Of a stretch of 64,000 bases of DNA, positions 43,646 through 52,872 are shown piece after piece. Position numbers and translations under genes: made by a program. Numbering within the stretch: the stretch's first letter is position 1; each line of letters starts with the position of its first letter. The notes beneath the pieces were generated by a model. That model was given only the letters and a program-made list of their open reading frames with translations, was not told the origin of the DNA and did no database searches. This stretch comes from J027 sp034437655 (GTDB lineage: Bacteria > Chloroflexota > Anaerolineae > Aggregatilineales > J027): the NCBI GenBank assembly GCA_034437655.1, contig DAOTTU010000044.1, forward strand, positions 62,001-126,000. The letters run 5' to 3'.

Positions 43646-46600
43646 ATGCAAAACAAAAAAAGCGCCCGCACTGCACGTTTGATTCGTCAACGCCGCAAAC
43701 ACCGTGGCCGTCGTCAAGGTAGCGCACAAACTATCGGCACCTGGATGGGGTGTTCGGTCGGGATTATAGTCATTTTAATGCTCAGTGGTGTTTTATTAGC
43801 AGGAACAACCGTTGTTGCAGTGTATGCGGTCTATGCGCGGCAGCTTCCGCCGGCCGAAGCGTTGATGAGTGCGCGGGATGATAATTTTGAGACGACAATT
43901 TTTTACGACCGTACCGGGAACCATCGCATTTTTGAAGTGATTGACCCCAACGGTGGTGACCGGCAGTCAATTGCGCTAGAAGATATACCCCCATATGTGT
44001 CACAAGCGACAATTGCCATTGAAGACGCCAGTTTCTATACCAACCCCGGCTTTGACCTTGAAGGGATTGCCCGTGCGGCGTGGGTTAACCTCACCAGTGA
44101 CCGTCTCGAAGGGGGCAGCACAATTACGCAGCAGCTTGTCCGCAATCAGTTGCTTTCCCCGGAAGAACGAGCTGTGCAGACGGTTGACCGCAAGTTGAAA
44201 GAGATCATCCTTGCCGCTGAAGTCGCCCGGTTGTATGACAAAAATGACATTCTAGAGATGTACCTCAATACCAATTTCTACGGCAATTTAGCCTATGGAA
44301 TTGAGGCCGCCGCACAGGTCTACTTTGCCAAGTCTGCACGCGATTTGACGCTGGCCGAGGCGGCAATGCTGGCAGCAGTGCCACAATCCCCGGCGCTAAA
44401 CCCACTGGACAACCCCGACCTGGCAGTGCAACGCCAACGGGTTGTCCTCCGCGAGATGGTCAATCAGGGTTATATCACACAAGAAGAAGCAATCGCTGCC
44501 GAAAACGAAGTGATTACGCTTCGGACGTTGGACCTGCGCTTCGATCTCAGTGCGCCGCATTTCTCTCAATATGCTCGGCAGGAAGCCGAACGCCGCCTGA
44601 ATGAACTTGGTTATGATGGCAGTGATCTGATCCTTGGCAATGGGCTGCGTATCTATACGACGTTGGACCTTGATCTGCAATTACAACTTGAATGTACGGC
44701 GCGCACGCATGTTACACGGCTGAGCAACAATGACCCGACGTTTAGCCACAATACCAGCACCGCGCAACCGTGTGCAGCAAACGAATTTTTGCCACCACTG
44801 AACCCTGAATTGCTTCAGACGCCGCGTTATGTCTCGAATGCCTCTGGGGTTATGATGCGGGCTGAAACGGGCGAAATCGTTGCAATGCTCGGCAGTCTCA
44901 ACTATTGGGACAACAATATCGGTGGGCAGTTCAACGCTGCACTTGCGCAACGCCAACCTGCTTCGACGTTCAAACCCTTCGTCTACGTATCGGCTTTTAA
45001 CACACCGCTGAATGCAAACACCGTCGTCACGCCTGCGACGATGACTTATGACGTACTCACTGAATTTAATAACGGCAACGCCGACCCATATATCCCCTAC
45101 AACATTGACCGTCGTTTCAACGGCCCGGTGAGCATCCGTAATGCCCTGGCGCGGTCATATAATGTGCCTGCTGTTCAGGTGTTGAACTGGGTTGGGCTGC
45201 GTGAAGTGCTGAACACGGCGCACTTTATGGGTATCAATTCAATGAATGAGAACATCAGCAATTATGGGCTGTCGCTGGCGTTAGGGACGGCCGAGGCCAG
45301 TTTGCTCGATATGACCTATGCCTACAATACGTTCAACAATAACGGCACAATGGTCGGTGCGCCGGTTGCTTCAGAACAGGCCCGCATCGGGTATCGACAG
45401 TTGAACCCGGTTGCAATTTTGCGCATTGAAGACGCGAATGGACGGGTGTTGTGGTCATATGGTGCTGATGCGGGTACATTCGACCGCCGTGCTGTGCTTG
45501 AGCCGGGCATGGCATATATGATCACCGATATTCTGTCTGACAACGACGCGCGAATTTCAAATACATTTGCACCGGGTAATCCGCTCGAACTCAATAACCG
45601 GGCAGCCGCCGCCAAAACAGGCACCAGCGACGATTTTCGTGATAGCTGGACGATTGGCTACACACCACAATATACGCTGGGGGTTTGGGTCGGCAATAAC
45701 AATAATATCGGTATGGAAAACGTGACAGGATCAGTCGGGGCTGCTCCAATATGGCATGCAGTGATGGAGTACGTGCATACCCGTGACAGCCTGCCAGCCG
45801 AGATATGGCCTCAACCAGCAACAATTGTCACACAGGATGTCTGTGAAATTTCCGGGTTACTACCGAATGGCAACTGTTTCACCCGTGCAGAAATTTTCTA
45901 CTACGATCAACAGCGTGGCATTGACTATCGTCCCAATCAAGTCGATTTCTATTGGGAGACGCTCCGAGTTAACACGTGTAACAACACCCTCGCCGTGACC
46001 ACATCACCACCAGATTGCGTCAGTGAACGACCCTACTTCCGCTATCCAGACGAGTTGCTAGCCTGGGCGACTGAAACCGGGCAAGACTTGCCGCCAGAAA
46101 ACTTCGACACCGTTGGTAGCACCTCGCCCTTTAGCCCGCTGGCGGTTGTTGAGCCGACGCTGCTAGCACATGTGCGCGGTACGGTTGAAGTCCGTGGTAA
46201 TGTGCGTGTCGATGAGATTGACTATTATATTCTGGAAGCGGGGCGTGGACCAACACCGGACACCTGGCGGCAAATTGGCGATCGTCGCAATACGCCCGGT
46301 GGTAATATTGTACTGACTACGTGGGATACAACGACTTTGTCCGATGGGGTTTGGACATTGCGCCTGACATTAGTCCGTACAGATGGTAGTAGTGAGGTCT
46401 CGACGCCGCGTGAGGTGATTGTGGATAATACGCCGCCAACGGTCACATTGTTATCACCAATGACCGGTAGAAGCTATAGTGCGTCAGAGGATGTGTTTAT
46501 GGAGATTGTGGCGGAACCGTCTGACAATCAGCAGACCGCCTACGTTGATTTTTATCGCGACGATGAGTACCTTGGCCGTGATATTGACAGCCCCTACTTG

Positions 46601-46720
46601 CTCCGCTGGCAGATTGAAGCGGATGGTAGCGGCGCGTTAAGCACGTTTCGGGTTGTGGTCGGTGACCGTGCTGGCAACGAGACAGAAAGTGCTACGGCAA
46701 CCGTTCAGCTTGCACCATGA
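43646..46720 (+). CDS. Class A penicillin-binding protein (PBP1A-like) with C-terminal Ig-like domains
   Basis: A 1024-residue bifunctional peptidoglycan synthase. After a basic cytoplasmic tail and a membrane helix (about 38-62) comes the GT51 domain with catalytic E126 and EGGSTITQQLVRN; the consensus EDxxFxxHxGxD here has Asn (N133) in place of His. The transpeptidase has S440-T-F-K443, S504-Y-N506 and K657-T-G-T. Residues about 840-1024 are two Ig-like domains, uncommon at the end of PBP1A and possibly a wall-binding module. AAAG-type ribosome site precedes the ATG. Confidence 0.94.
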   Translation: MQNKKSARTARLIRQRRKHRGRRQGSAQTIGTWMGCSVGIIVILMLSGVLLAGTTVVAVYAVYARQLPPAEALMSARDDNFETTIFYDRTGNHRIFEVIDPNGGDRQSIALEDIPPYVSQATIAIEDASFYTNPGFDLEGIARAAWVNLTSDRLEGGSTITQQLVRNQLLSPEERAVQTVDRKLKEIILAAEVARLYDKNDILEMYLNTNFYGNLAYGIEAAAQVYFAKSARDLTLAEAAMLAAVPQSPALNPLDNPDLAVQRQRVVLREMVNQGYITQEEAIAAENEVITLRTLDLRFDLSAPHFSQYARQEAERRLNELGYDGSDLILGNGLRIYTTLDLDLQLQLECTARTHVTRLSNNDPTFSHNTSTAQPCAANEFLPPLNPELLQTPRYVSNASGVMMRAETGEIVAMLGSLNYWDNNIGGQFNAALAQRQPASTFKPFVYVSAFNTPLNANTVVTPATMTYDVLTEFNNGNADPYIPYNIDRRFNGPVSIRNALARSYNVPAVQVLNWVGLREVLNTAHFMGINSMNENISNYGLSLALGTAEASLLDMTYAYNTFNNNGTMVGAPVASEQARIGYRQLNPVAILRIEDANGRVLWSYGADAGTFDRRAVLEPGMAYMITDILSDNDARISNTFAPGNPLELNNRAAAAKTGTSDDFRDSWTIGYTPQYTLGVWVGNNNNIGMENVTGSVGAAPIWHAVMEYVHTRDSLPAEIWPQPATIVTQDVCEISGLLPNGNCFTRAEIFYYDQQRGIDYRPNQVDFYWETLRVNTCNNTLAVTTSPPDCVSERPYFRYPDELLAWATETGQDLPPENFDTVGSTSPFSPLAVVEPTLLAHVRGTVEVRGNVRVDEIDYYILEAGRGPTPDTWRQIGDRRNTPGGNIVLTTWDTTTLSDGVWTLRLTLVRTDGSSEVSTPREVIVDNTPPTVTLLSPMTGRSYSASEDVFMEIVAEPSDNQQTAYVDFYRDDEYLGRDIDSPYLLRWQIEADGSGALSTFRVVVGDRAGNETESATATVQLAP

Positions 46721-46737
46721 CCGTATAGGCTGGGGTA

Positions 46738-47109
46738 TCAGGCATCTTTGATTAGATTGCCGATTTCTTCCCGCAAGCGTGCCGGGGTAATAGGCTTAAT
46801 CAAAAATGACGATGCTCCTACCGCCAGCGCATCATCGCGTACATGGGAAGCACTATAGCCTGTGTAGATGATAATCGGAATGTGTGAGGTTTCTGCCTCT
46901 TTGGTCAAGACACTACATGCCTCCAGCCCATCCATTTTAGGCATATCATAGTCCATTAAGATGACATGTGGCAGTTCTGCTTTTGCTACTTCAATGGCTT
47001 CTGCGCCGTTATGGGCTTCGATAACATCCCACTTGTTCCGCTTGAGTGTCAAGCCGAGCAACATGCGCATATCTGATAAATCATCTACAACCAGTATTTT
47101 TACAGACAT
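46738..47109 (-). CDS. Receiver-only response regulator
   Basis: A 123-residue CheY-like receiver with VVDD, phosphoacceptor Asp in ILMDYDMPKMDG, Thr in IYTGY and Lys in FLIKPITP. No output domain. It lies 26 bases after the upstream receiver gene and is the last gene of the sigma-factor operon. Confidence 0.9.
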   Translation of the reverse strand: MSVKILVVDDLSDMRMLLGLTLKRNKWDVIEAHNGAEAIEVAKAELPHVILMDYDMPKMDGLEACSVLTKEAETSHIPIIIYTGYSASHVRDDALAVGASSFLIKPITPARLREEIGNLIKDA

Positions 47110-47135
47110 TATCTATACTCCGACATAACAGTAGC

Positions 47136-47501
47136 TTACGCGAGTAAGCGTTGAATTTCTCCAATAAGTTCAGGGAAGTCAATGGGTTTGGTCAGGTAAG
47201 CATTAGCCCCTTGCTTGAGTGCGGTATCGATCGTTTTCTGGTCATTGCGCGCCGAGATGATGATAATGGGTAGTGTCTTCAAGTCCTCATGTTGACGAAT
47301 GCGCCTGCACAGTTCGAGTCCATCAACATCTGGCATCATCAAGTCAGAGATGATTAATGTTGGCGATTCAACCTTGGCCAGCACTAACCCGTCATCCCCG
47401 CTATAGGCACCGACTGTCTCATATCCACTTAGCTCTAAAAATGTTGACAGCATATCGACTGTGGCTTCTTCATCATCAATAATGAGCAATTTGCCAATCA
47501 A
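47136..47501 (-). CDS. Receiver-only response regulator
   Basis: A 121-residue receiver with IIDDEE, Asp in LIISDLMMPDVDG, Ser in IISAR and Lys in YLTKPID. The start overlaps the stop of the LiaF-like gene in an ATGA junction. It is not a close copy of the next receiver. Confidence 0.9.
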   Translation of the reverse strand: MIGKLLIIDDEEATVDMLSTFLELSGYETVGAYSGDDGLVLAKVESPTLIISDLMMPDVDGLELCRRIRQHEDLKTLPIIIISARNDQKTIDTALKQGANAYLTKPIDFPELIGEIQRLLA

Positions 47502-48328
47502 TGTTGCAACTCTTTAGAATCTTCCGGCGTTGTGAGCGATGGTACACTGATCAAGTGAATATTACCAAATGTACTGGAGACTGTGATCTGAATGGCAGGT
47601 GCGTCGGGCTCGTATTCTTCAGTCACGATGGCGCGGTCAGGTTGTTCCAGATAACGGCGTGAATGCCGGATTACGCGCACCAACGGGCCCGACTTTACAC
47701 GAATGATTGCTGGTATACCTTCGGGTACAGCCAGCCGCACATCGCCGAGTGTTGCCCGCGCATATACATATCCTGCCAGGCAATCCGAGCAGATCAAGCG
47801 AATATCACCAATGCCAGAAGCGACATAGGCGTGTTCAACTTGCAGGCGGCGCATGTCGATATCAAGCTGCCCGAGGTAGGAACTCACCAACATCGACCAC
47901 GGCAAGTCACGCGATAGTTCGACATTCCAATCTGCCAGTGAAAACAGCCAGGTATTGCCGCGTTGCATCCGTAGTGTGGCACGGTTGTTGCGCACTTGCA
48001 AACTGGGGCGTGAACGGGCGGTGTATTGCCCCATAATCAGGCGGTCCTCACGCGATGCCGCTTGCAGCCGAACATCAATTTCGCCGCTACTGACTTCTAA
48101 AAGCCCTTCAGCGACGTTACCGCGTGTGATACCAAAACTTTGTGCTTGCCAACTAGGTGCAATGTCGCCGCGCCACAGCAGTTGTAGCCCGACAAAGATC
48201 AAGAACACGGGCCACAACGCTGTGACGTCCAGCGACACCAGCAAAAAGTTATTGAGCAGTAACAAACACCCGGCAATGACCAGCAACAGCGGCCACAAGA
48301 ACGGGGTCTGGTTTGCAGAACTGCGCAT
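47498..48328 (-). CDS. LiaI/LiaF-like membrane protein
   Basis: A 276-residue protein. Two membrane segments (about 10-28 and 34-53) have the FLWPLLLVIAGCLLLLNNF pattern of the DUF5668/LiaF family; the rest is a beta-rich, right-handed domain (about 70-255) with repeated strands such as GDIRLICSDCL and LGDVRLAVPEGI, matching the LiaF C-terminal fold. LiaF-type proteins restrain envelope-stress kinases in Firmicutes. It is 11 bases after the sigma factor gene. Confidence 0.78.
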   Translation of the reverse strand: MRSSANQTPFLWPLLLVIAGCLLLLNNFLLVSLDVTALWPVFLIFVGLQLLWRGDIAPSWQAQSFGITRGNVAEGLLEVSSGEIDVRLQAASREDRLIMGQYTARSRPSLQVRNNRATLRMQRGNTWLFSLADWNVELSRDLPWSMLVSSYLGQLDIDMRRLQVEHAYVASGIGDIRLICSDCLAGYVYARATLGDVRLAVPEGIPAIIRVKSGPLVRVIRHSRRYLEQPDRAIVTEEYEPDAPAIQITVSSTFGNIHLISVPSLTTPEDSKELQH

Positions 48329-48339
48329 GGCGTTTTAAC

Positions 48340-49596
48340 CTAGCGCAAGTAGTCGATCAACAGTGTGTGCGCAGATGAGCGGCGCAAACGGTTGAGGGCC
48401 TGGGCTTCAAGCTGGCGAACACGTTCGCGCGTTACACCAATTTGCTTGCCGACTTCCTCAAGCGTGTGGGTTTCACCGTCTTCAAGCCCATAGCGTAGCC
48501 GCAAAATGTGGGCTTCGCGATCTGGCAAGCGGTCCAGCACCTGGTCCAGTTGTTCACGCAGCAAGTTCTGCATTGTCAACTCATCAGGGGCGGGGCTGGT
48601 GGTGTCTTCGATGAAGTCACCGAGGTCGGTGTCCCCTTCTTCGTCAATTGGTGTGTCCAGGCTCATTGGGCGGCGCGAAATTTCGATGAGTTGGTGTACC
48701 TTTTCAGGTGTTGTTTCCATCTTCACCGCAATTTCTTCTGGCGTTGGTTCGCGGCCGAGCCCCTGTTGCAGTTCGAGCGTGACACGGCGCATTTTATTGA
48801 GCTGGTCGCCCATGTGGACTGGCACACGGATCGTGCGCCCCTGGTCGGCAACAGCACGGCTCACCGCCTGGCGAATCCACCATGTCGCATAGGTGCTGAA
48901 CTTGTGCTTACGCTGATATTCAAACTTGCGCACGGCACGGATCAACCCAATGTTACCTTCTTGAATCAAGTCCAGGAATGGCACACCACGCCCGACAAAC
49001 TTCTTGGCCACACTGATGACCAGACGCGAGTTGGCACGAATCAGGTGTTCACGCGCAATCTTGCCGTCTTCGATGATGTTGACCAGACGGTCCTGAGTGT
49101 CAAGGTCCAGCGTTTCGCCAAGTTCACCAAGTTGATCCTGCGCAAATTCGGCGGCTTCCATACGCTTCGCAAGCGAAACTTCCTCGGCCGCGGTCAGCAG
49201 CGGAATGTGCCCGGCTTCCTTGAGGTACAGCCCGACGACATCATCAGCATCGATAGCTTGCTGGTACCCGGCATCCTTCAACAGGTTAGGGGTCAGCAGC
49301 TCCATTTCAGACATCGCTTCTTTTTCATCGAGCATAATTTGCTCAAGCGCGTCCAGGTCCAATTCCAGCGGTTCCTCATCTTCATCACTGGCGTTACTCT
49401 TGGCGACAGCAATGCCCGTTTCAACCAATTCATCAACAACCTGGTCGAGGTCAGTCGGGTTCGTCTTGGTGGCCGGGATGAGATTGAAGATGTCGTTGTA
49501 GGTCACGAAGCCGTTTTCCGCAGCGATCTCCGCGAACTGTTGTTGAACCGTATTTTCCATATGTTTTACCGTTGGGTCCATTGCTTTTGCTACCAT
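48340..49596 (-). CDS. sigA: Primary RNA polymerase sigma factor
   Basis: A 418-residue sigma-70-type factor. Region 1.1-like sequence lies at about 10-80, 1.2 at about 113-148 (DDVVGLYLKEAGHIPLL), region 2 with LIRANSRLVISVAKK and the melting helix KFSTYATWWIRQAVSRAV, region 3 with RRPMSLDTPI, and region 4 ending VTRERVRQLEAQALNRLRR. All parts of a housekeeping factor are present, so it should read the TTGACA/TATAAT promoters seen here. It leads the operon sigA - LiaF-like - two receivers. Confidence 0.95.
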   Translation of the reverse strand: MVAKAMDPTVKHMENTVQQQFAEIAAENGFVTYNDIFNLIPATKTNPTDLDQVVDELVETGIAVAKSNASDEDEEPLELDLDALEQIMLDEKEAMSEMELLTPNLLKDAGYQQAIDADDVVGLYLKEAGHIPLLTAAEEVSLAKRMEAAEFAQDQLGELGETLDLDTQDRLVNIIEDGKIAREHLIRANSRLVISVAKKFVGRGVPFLDLIQEGNIGLIRAVRKFEYQRKHKFSTYATWWIRQAVSRAVADQGRTIRVPVHMGDQLNKMRRVTLELQQGLGREPTPEEIAVKMETTPEKVHQLIEISRRPMSLDTPIDEEGDTDLGDFIEDTTSPAPDELTMQNLLREQLDQVLDRLPDREAHILRLRYGLEDGETHTLEEVGKQIGVTRERVRQLEAQALNRLRRSSAHTLLIDYLR

Positions 49597-49648
49597 ACTC
49601 AGTATCTAACGATTCTCCCTGTCGTATAGATGGTGGTTAACGTGTTTG

Positions 49649-49679
49649 AAAAAGCCCTACCGCATCGCTGTGGTAGGGC
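49649..49679 (-). terminator. Rho-independent terminator after the DUF4340 gene
   Basis: On the minus strand GCCCTACC and GGTAGGGC form a perfect 8-bp stem with a 10-base loop, followed by TTTTTC. It ends the Gld-type operon upstream of sigA. Confidence 0.88.
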
Positions 49680-49715
49680 CTTTAGACAGACAATAAGAGT
49701 ACTCAGGCACAGTAC

Positions 49716-50291
49716 TCATGGTTCTGTCGTCTGGCCGCTTGATTGCGATTGCTCAGCCAGTAAACTGACCAACTCATCCAGGCGTTCTATATACACAGTT
49801 GGGACCGTATATACCCACTCGCCTCGATAGCTATCGGTGTTGAGGTTCACAAACACGGTGTAGTACTCCCGTTGACTTGTTGTCGTATCGCCGACAAAAA
49901 AAGTGAACGTCTCAGCCTGACCTGTTGCCACTGAGTCAAAGCTAACGCTATAGCGGCGTTCATCAGGGGTCAGCCCATACTGTGCAAGGTCAGCGCGTTC
50001 ATCAAACGTAACAAGCTGAGTAAATTCAACCAGCATATTTTCGATAAGTAGCGCGACCGCTTCGGCTATTGCAGGTGGTAGTGTCGCTCCTTGCCACTCC
50101 CCCGCATCGTTACGTGTGTCTGCAATACGTACACCGTTCGAGAGAATATCAAATGATAAGATATTCGTCGATGTAGGAGATTGCGTAGGTATACGAACAA
50201 GCGGTGGGCGAGGCGGCCCATCAACAATAAGCCATGATACCATCAGTATAGCAAAAACCGCCAGAAATGCATTAAATCTGTTCATATTCAT
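49716..50291 (-). CDS. DUF4340 protein of the Gld-type operon
   Basis: A 191-residue protein with one N-terminal membrane helix (about residues 7-24) and an outward C-terminal region containing ERADLAQYGLTPDERRYSVSF, typical of DUF4340. The family accompanies GldG-type ABC auxiliary proteins. Its ATG overlaps the GldG stop by one base (TAATG). Confidence 0.8.
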   Translation of the reverse strand: MNMNRFNAFLAVFAILMVSWLIVDGPPRPPLVRIPTQSPTSTNILSFDILSNGVRIADTRNDAGEWQGATLPPAIAEAVALLIENMLVEFTQLVTFDERADLAQYGLTPDERRYSVSFDSVATGQAETFTFFVGDTTTSQREYYTVFVNLNTDSYRGEWVYTVPTVYIERLDELVSLLAEQSQSSGQTTEP

Positions 50292-52063
50292 TAAAATCGT
50301 TGTCGCAAGCCCCAGACCAATGCCCCGGCAACCAGCACCAGTGCAGGCATCACCAGCAATGTTATGATTTGTATGCGGCTTTGTTCTGCCTCAGTTGCGG
50401 TTAATGGCAGCAAGTCTGGGCGGGTAGCAACATCAATTTCAGCAATTGCTGAGAATTCGATGAGCCAGTCTACCAGTCGCCCCCAGATGATGAAATTCCC
50501 CGTGACACCGGCCGTACCATCTTCGGGGGCCAGAAATCCGTTGGTAATCCAATCACTATCACCAACCAGCACCAACCGGGGTTGCGTTTCCTGGTCAAAT
50601 TCCTCAATGCGGCGGACAGTTGCTGCGATTACCAGCGGGCTCTCGTCGTCAACAGCCGGGTCGAACTCGCTCAGGTTTTCACGCTGCACAGATTCGAGTT
50701 GGGTTTCACCATAGGCCCCCTCACGCGCAAAAATGAGCGGCGTACGAACATAGCCAGCCGGAGCCGTTCCCGGTTCTGGGCTGAAATTGATCTCCACGGA
50801 GCGCACAAGGTTAAAGACAACTTCCTCTTGCCCGATGCCGCTCAACGCTGAACCGGGCGATGTATTGACCTGCACACCTGAACCAGCAATGATAAATTCA
50901 CTTGGTACAAAGGCACGGTTTACATCGGGGTCAACAACAAGGTTGTCTTGAAAGCGCACGCCGAATTCTTCCCATAAATAGTCGCTAAAGGGGCTGCCTT
51001 CGCGCAAAAACTGGTTTTGTAGCCCAACTTCTATGGGTGGGTCAACAATCGGTGGGTCGCTGAGTACAAACATCCGCCCCCCGGCGTCCATATAAGCGCG
51101 GATTTTGTCCACGTTGGACTGTGAAAAACGTGCCAGCGGGCGCGGGATAATAATTGCGGTCGCGTCGTCGGGCACTGCGTCTGCGTCGCGGAGATTCAGC
51201 GTATCGATCAGAACTCCATTGCCTGGCAGGGTGCGGTAAATCAGCGAAATACCGGGGTCATTTTCGGCGCTGGTATCGAGTTCTTCCTGCCCGGTGACGA
51301 AGTAGAACTTATACGCGCCATCAATCACAATTCGTCGCAGCGCATTTTGCACCGTGCGTTCGTCAGGCACACCGATATTTTCTGGTGGGCGAACAGGTAC
51401 GCCGGGTTGAGTGTTGCTGTAAATTGCCAGAAATACCGGGCCGCCCAATGGATTGACCCCGCCTTCATAGCCAAATTGCGCGGCCAGCCCCGGTTCAATG
51501 TCCGGGTCAATAAAATCGAGCGTCAGCTTGCCGCTGCTTTCTTCGATGAACTGCCGCAACAAAAATTCTGCGGCACGTTGGTCACGTAGTTCCTCGCGGG
51601 TGTAAAAGCCGATAAGTCGTGCTTCGTAGGTAATATCGCGTCCTTCGGCCTGGCTCAAGCGAGTTTCAGCCTGTTCCAGCGTGGCTTCGAACTCTTGCAG
51701 CGCAATCACGGACGGTTCGCTGATGGTGAAATTCTGGCTTTCAGTGAGGTCAACAAGGATATTACGGTCCAGCACAATTGAATAGCCGACAATGGCAATG
51801 CCGCTCACGACAACGACGATCAAGACCGAGCCTGTGCCGTAATAGACCTGACGCCCGCTCAGCCACGCCGCGATTTCATCCGGGGCCAGCATCACCCATG
51901 CCCCGATACCGATTACGCCGGCAACCAATGTCGCAAAGCCCAGTGTGCCCAGTTCAGATTCGGCCAAATAAATGATCAGCGTCACCAGCAACAGCAACGC
52001 ACCCAGATTGGCACCCCAGCGCAGTAAGCGTCGGAGCGGAATGTTGGCGATAGATTGCAGCAT
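50291..52063 (-). CDS. GldG-type ABC transporter auxiliary protein
   Basis: A 590-residue membrane protein. Three N-terminal membrane helices (about 17-36, 41-60, 78-97) precede a large extracytoplasmic domain beginning DLTESQNFTISEPSVIAL, which matches the GldG/ABC auxiliary family; a last helix is near 567-585. In Flavobacterium the related GldG acts with GldA and GldF in gliding, while in other phyla its role is unclear. Confidence 0.85.
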   Translation of the reverse strand: MLQSIANIPLRRLLRWGANLGALLLLVTLIIYLAESELGTLGFATLVAGVIGIGAWVMLAPDEIAAWLSGRQVYYGTGSVLIVVVVSGIAIVGYSIVLDRNILVDLTESQNFTISEPSVIALQEFEATLEQAETRLSQAEGRDITYEARLIGFYTREELRDQRAAEFLLRQFIEESSGKLTLDFIDPDIEPGLAAQFGYEGGVNPLGGPVFLAIYSNTQPGVPVRPPENIGVPDERTVQNALRRIVIDGAYKFYFVTGQEELDTSAENDPGISLIYRTLPGNGVLIDTLNLRDADAVPDDATAIIIPRPLARFSQSNVDKIRAYMDAGGRMFVLSDPPIVDPPIEVGLQNQFLREGSPFSDYLWEEFGVRFQDNLVVDPDVNRAFVPSEFIIAGSGVQVNTSPGSALSGIGQEEVVFNLVRSVEINFSPEPGTAPAGYVRTPLIFAREGAYGETQLESVQRENLSEFDPAVDDESPLVIAATVRRIEEFDQETQPRLVLVGDSDWITNGFLAPEDGTAGVTGNFIIWGRLVDWLIEFSAIAEIDVATRPDLLPLTATEAEQSRIQIITLLVMPALVLVAGALVWGLRQRF

Positions 52064-52066
52064 AGC

Positions 52067-52864
52067 CTAGCGCCATCTCCTTGACTCAACCAGACGGGTG
52101 GTGATGAACAGCGTCACGGCGATCAACGCGACATAGAAATACACATCTTCCAGGGTGACGATTCCGCGTAAAAATGACGTGGAGTAATGCGCCTGCAAAC
52201 TGATAAACCGCAGTGCTTCAATCACATCACGGCTGAGGATGGAGGCCGGCACCAGCCCGGCGATGTCTCCAACCCACAACGACAACAACACAGCCATGCT
52301 CAAAAAGCCAGCAACGATCTGATTTTCGGTGACGGCCGAGAACATGGTGCCAATAGCAATCGTTGCGCCACCATACAGAAACATCCCAATATACCCCGCA
52401 ATGATAGGGCCAATATCCAGCCGCGAACGGGCAACAAATTCGAAATTCTCGCCAGCGATAACCTCTGGCTGCGGTGCCCAATTTGTGATAGATAGCAACA
52501 GGATTTGATAGGCCATCGTCAACATCAGCAGGAATGTGTAGAAGCTCCAGGCACCCAGAAACTTACCGACTACCAGCTCCACATCACGGCTGGGCATGGT
52601 CATCATAAGTTCAAGTGTGCCTTCACGGGCTTCTTCTGCGAACAGTCGCATCGTCAGCAACGGTGCAAAAAAGACCATCAAGAATGCAAAATTGCTCAGC
52701 ACGACCGTTCCGTTGGGGCGCAGCGTGTTATCAATGCGATAGTTAATATCTGTATTGAAGCTGATGCCAAGCAACACCAGTACCGCAAACGCCACCAGAT
52801 AGGCAATCGGTGAAACGAAATAGCCACGAAGTTCACGCTTGAAGATCGTCCAGATGTTTCGCAT
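52067..52864 (-). CDS. ABC-2 transporter permease (GldF-like)
   Basis: A 265-residue permease with six membrane helices, starting MRNIWTIFKRELRGYFVSPIAYLVAF, the typical N-terminus of GldF/NosY-type ABC-2 permeases, and with EEAREGTLELMMTMP between helices. It pairs with the ATPase eight bases upstream and the GldG protein three bases downstream. Confidence 0.9.
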   Translation of the reverse strand: MRNIWTIFKRELRGYFVSPIAYLVAFAVLVLLGISFNTDINYRIDNTLRPNGTVVLSNFAFLMVFFAPLLTMRLFAEEAREGTLELMMTMPSRDVELVVGKFLGAWSFYTFLLMLTMAYQILLLSITNWAPQPEVIAGENFEFVARSRLDIGPIIAGYIGMFLYGGATIAIGTMFSAVTENQIVAGFLSMAVLLSLWVGDIAGLVPASILSRDVIEALRFISLQAHYSTSFLRGIVTLEDVYFYVALIAVTLFITTRLVESRRWR

Positions 52865-52872
52865 GGCGCTCC

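Noticed and set aside
42998..43729. 243-residue minus-strand frame
   Set aside because: Antisense to the PP2C and PBP genes with no initiation signal.
48508..49629. 373-residue plus-strand open frame
   Set aside because: It lies wholly antisense to sigA, has no ribosome-binding site and looks like a by-product of codon composition.
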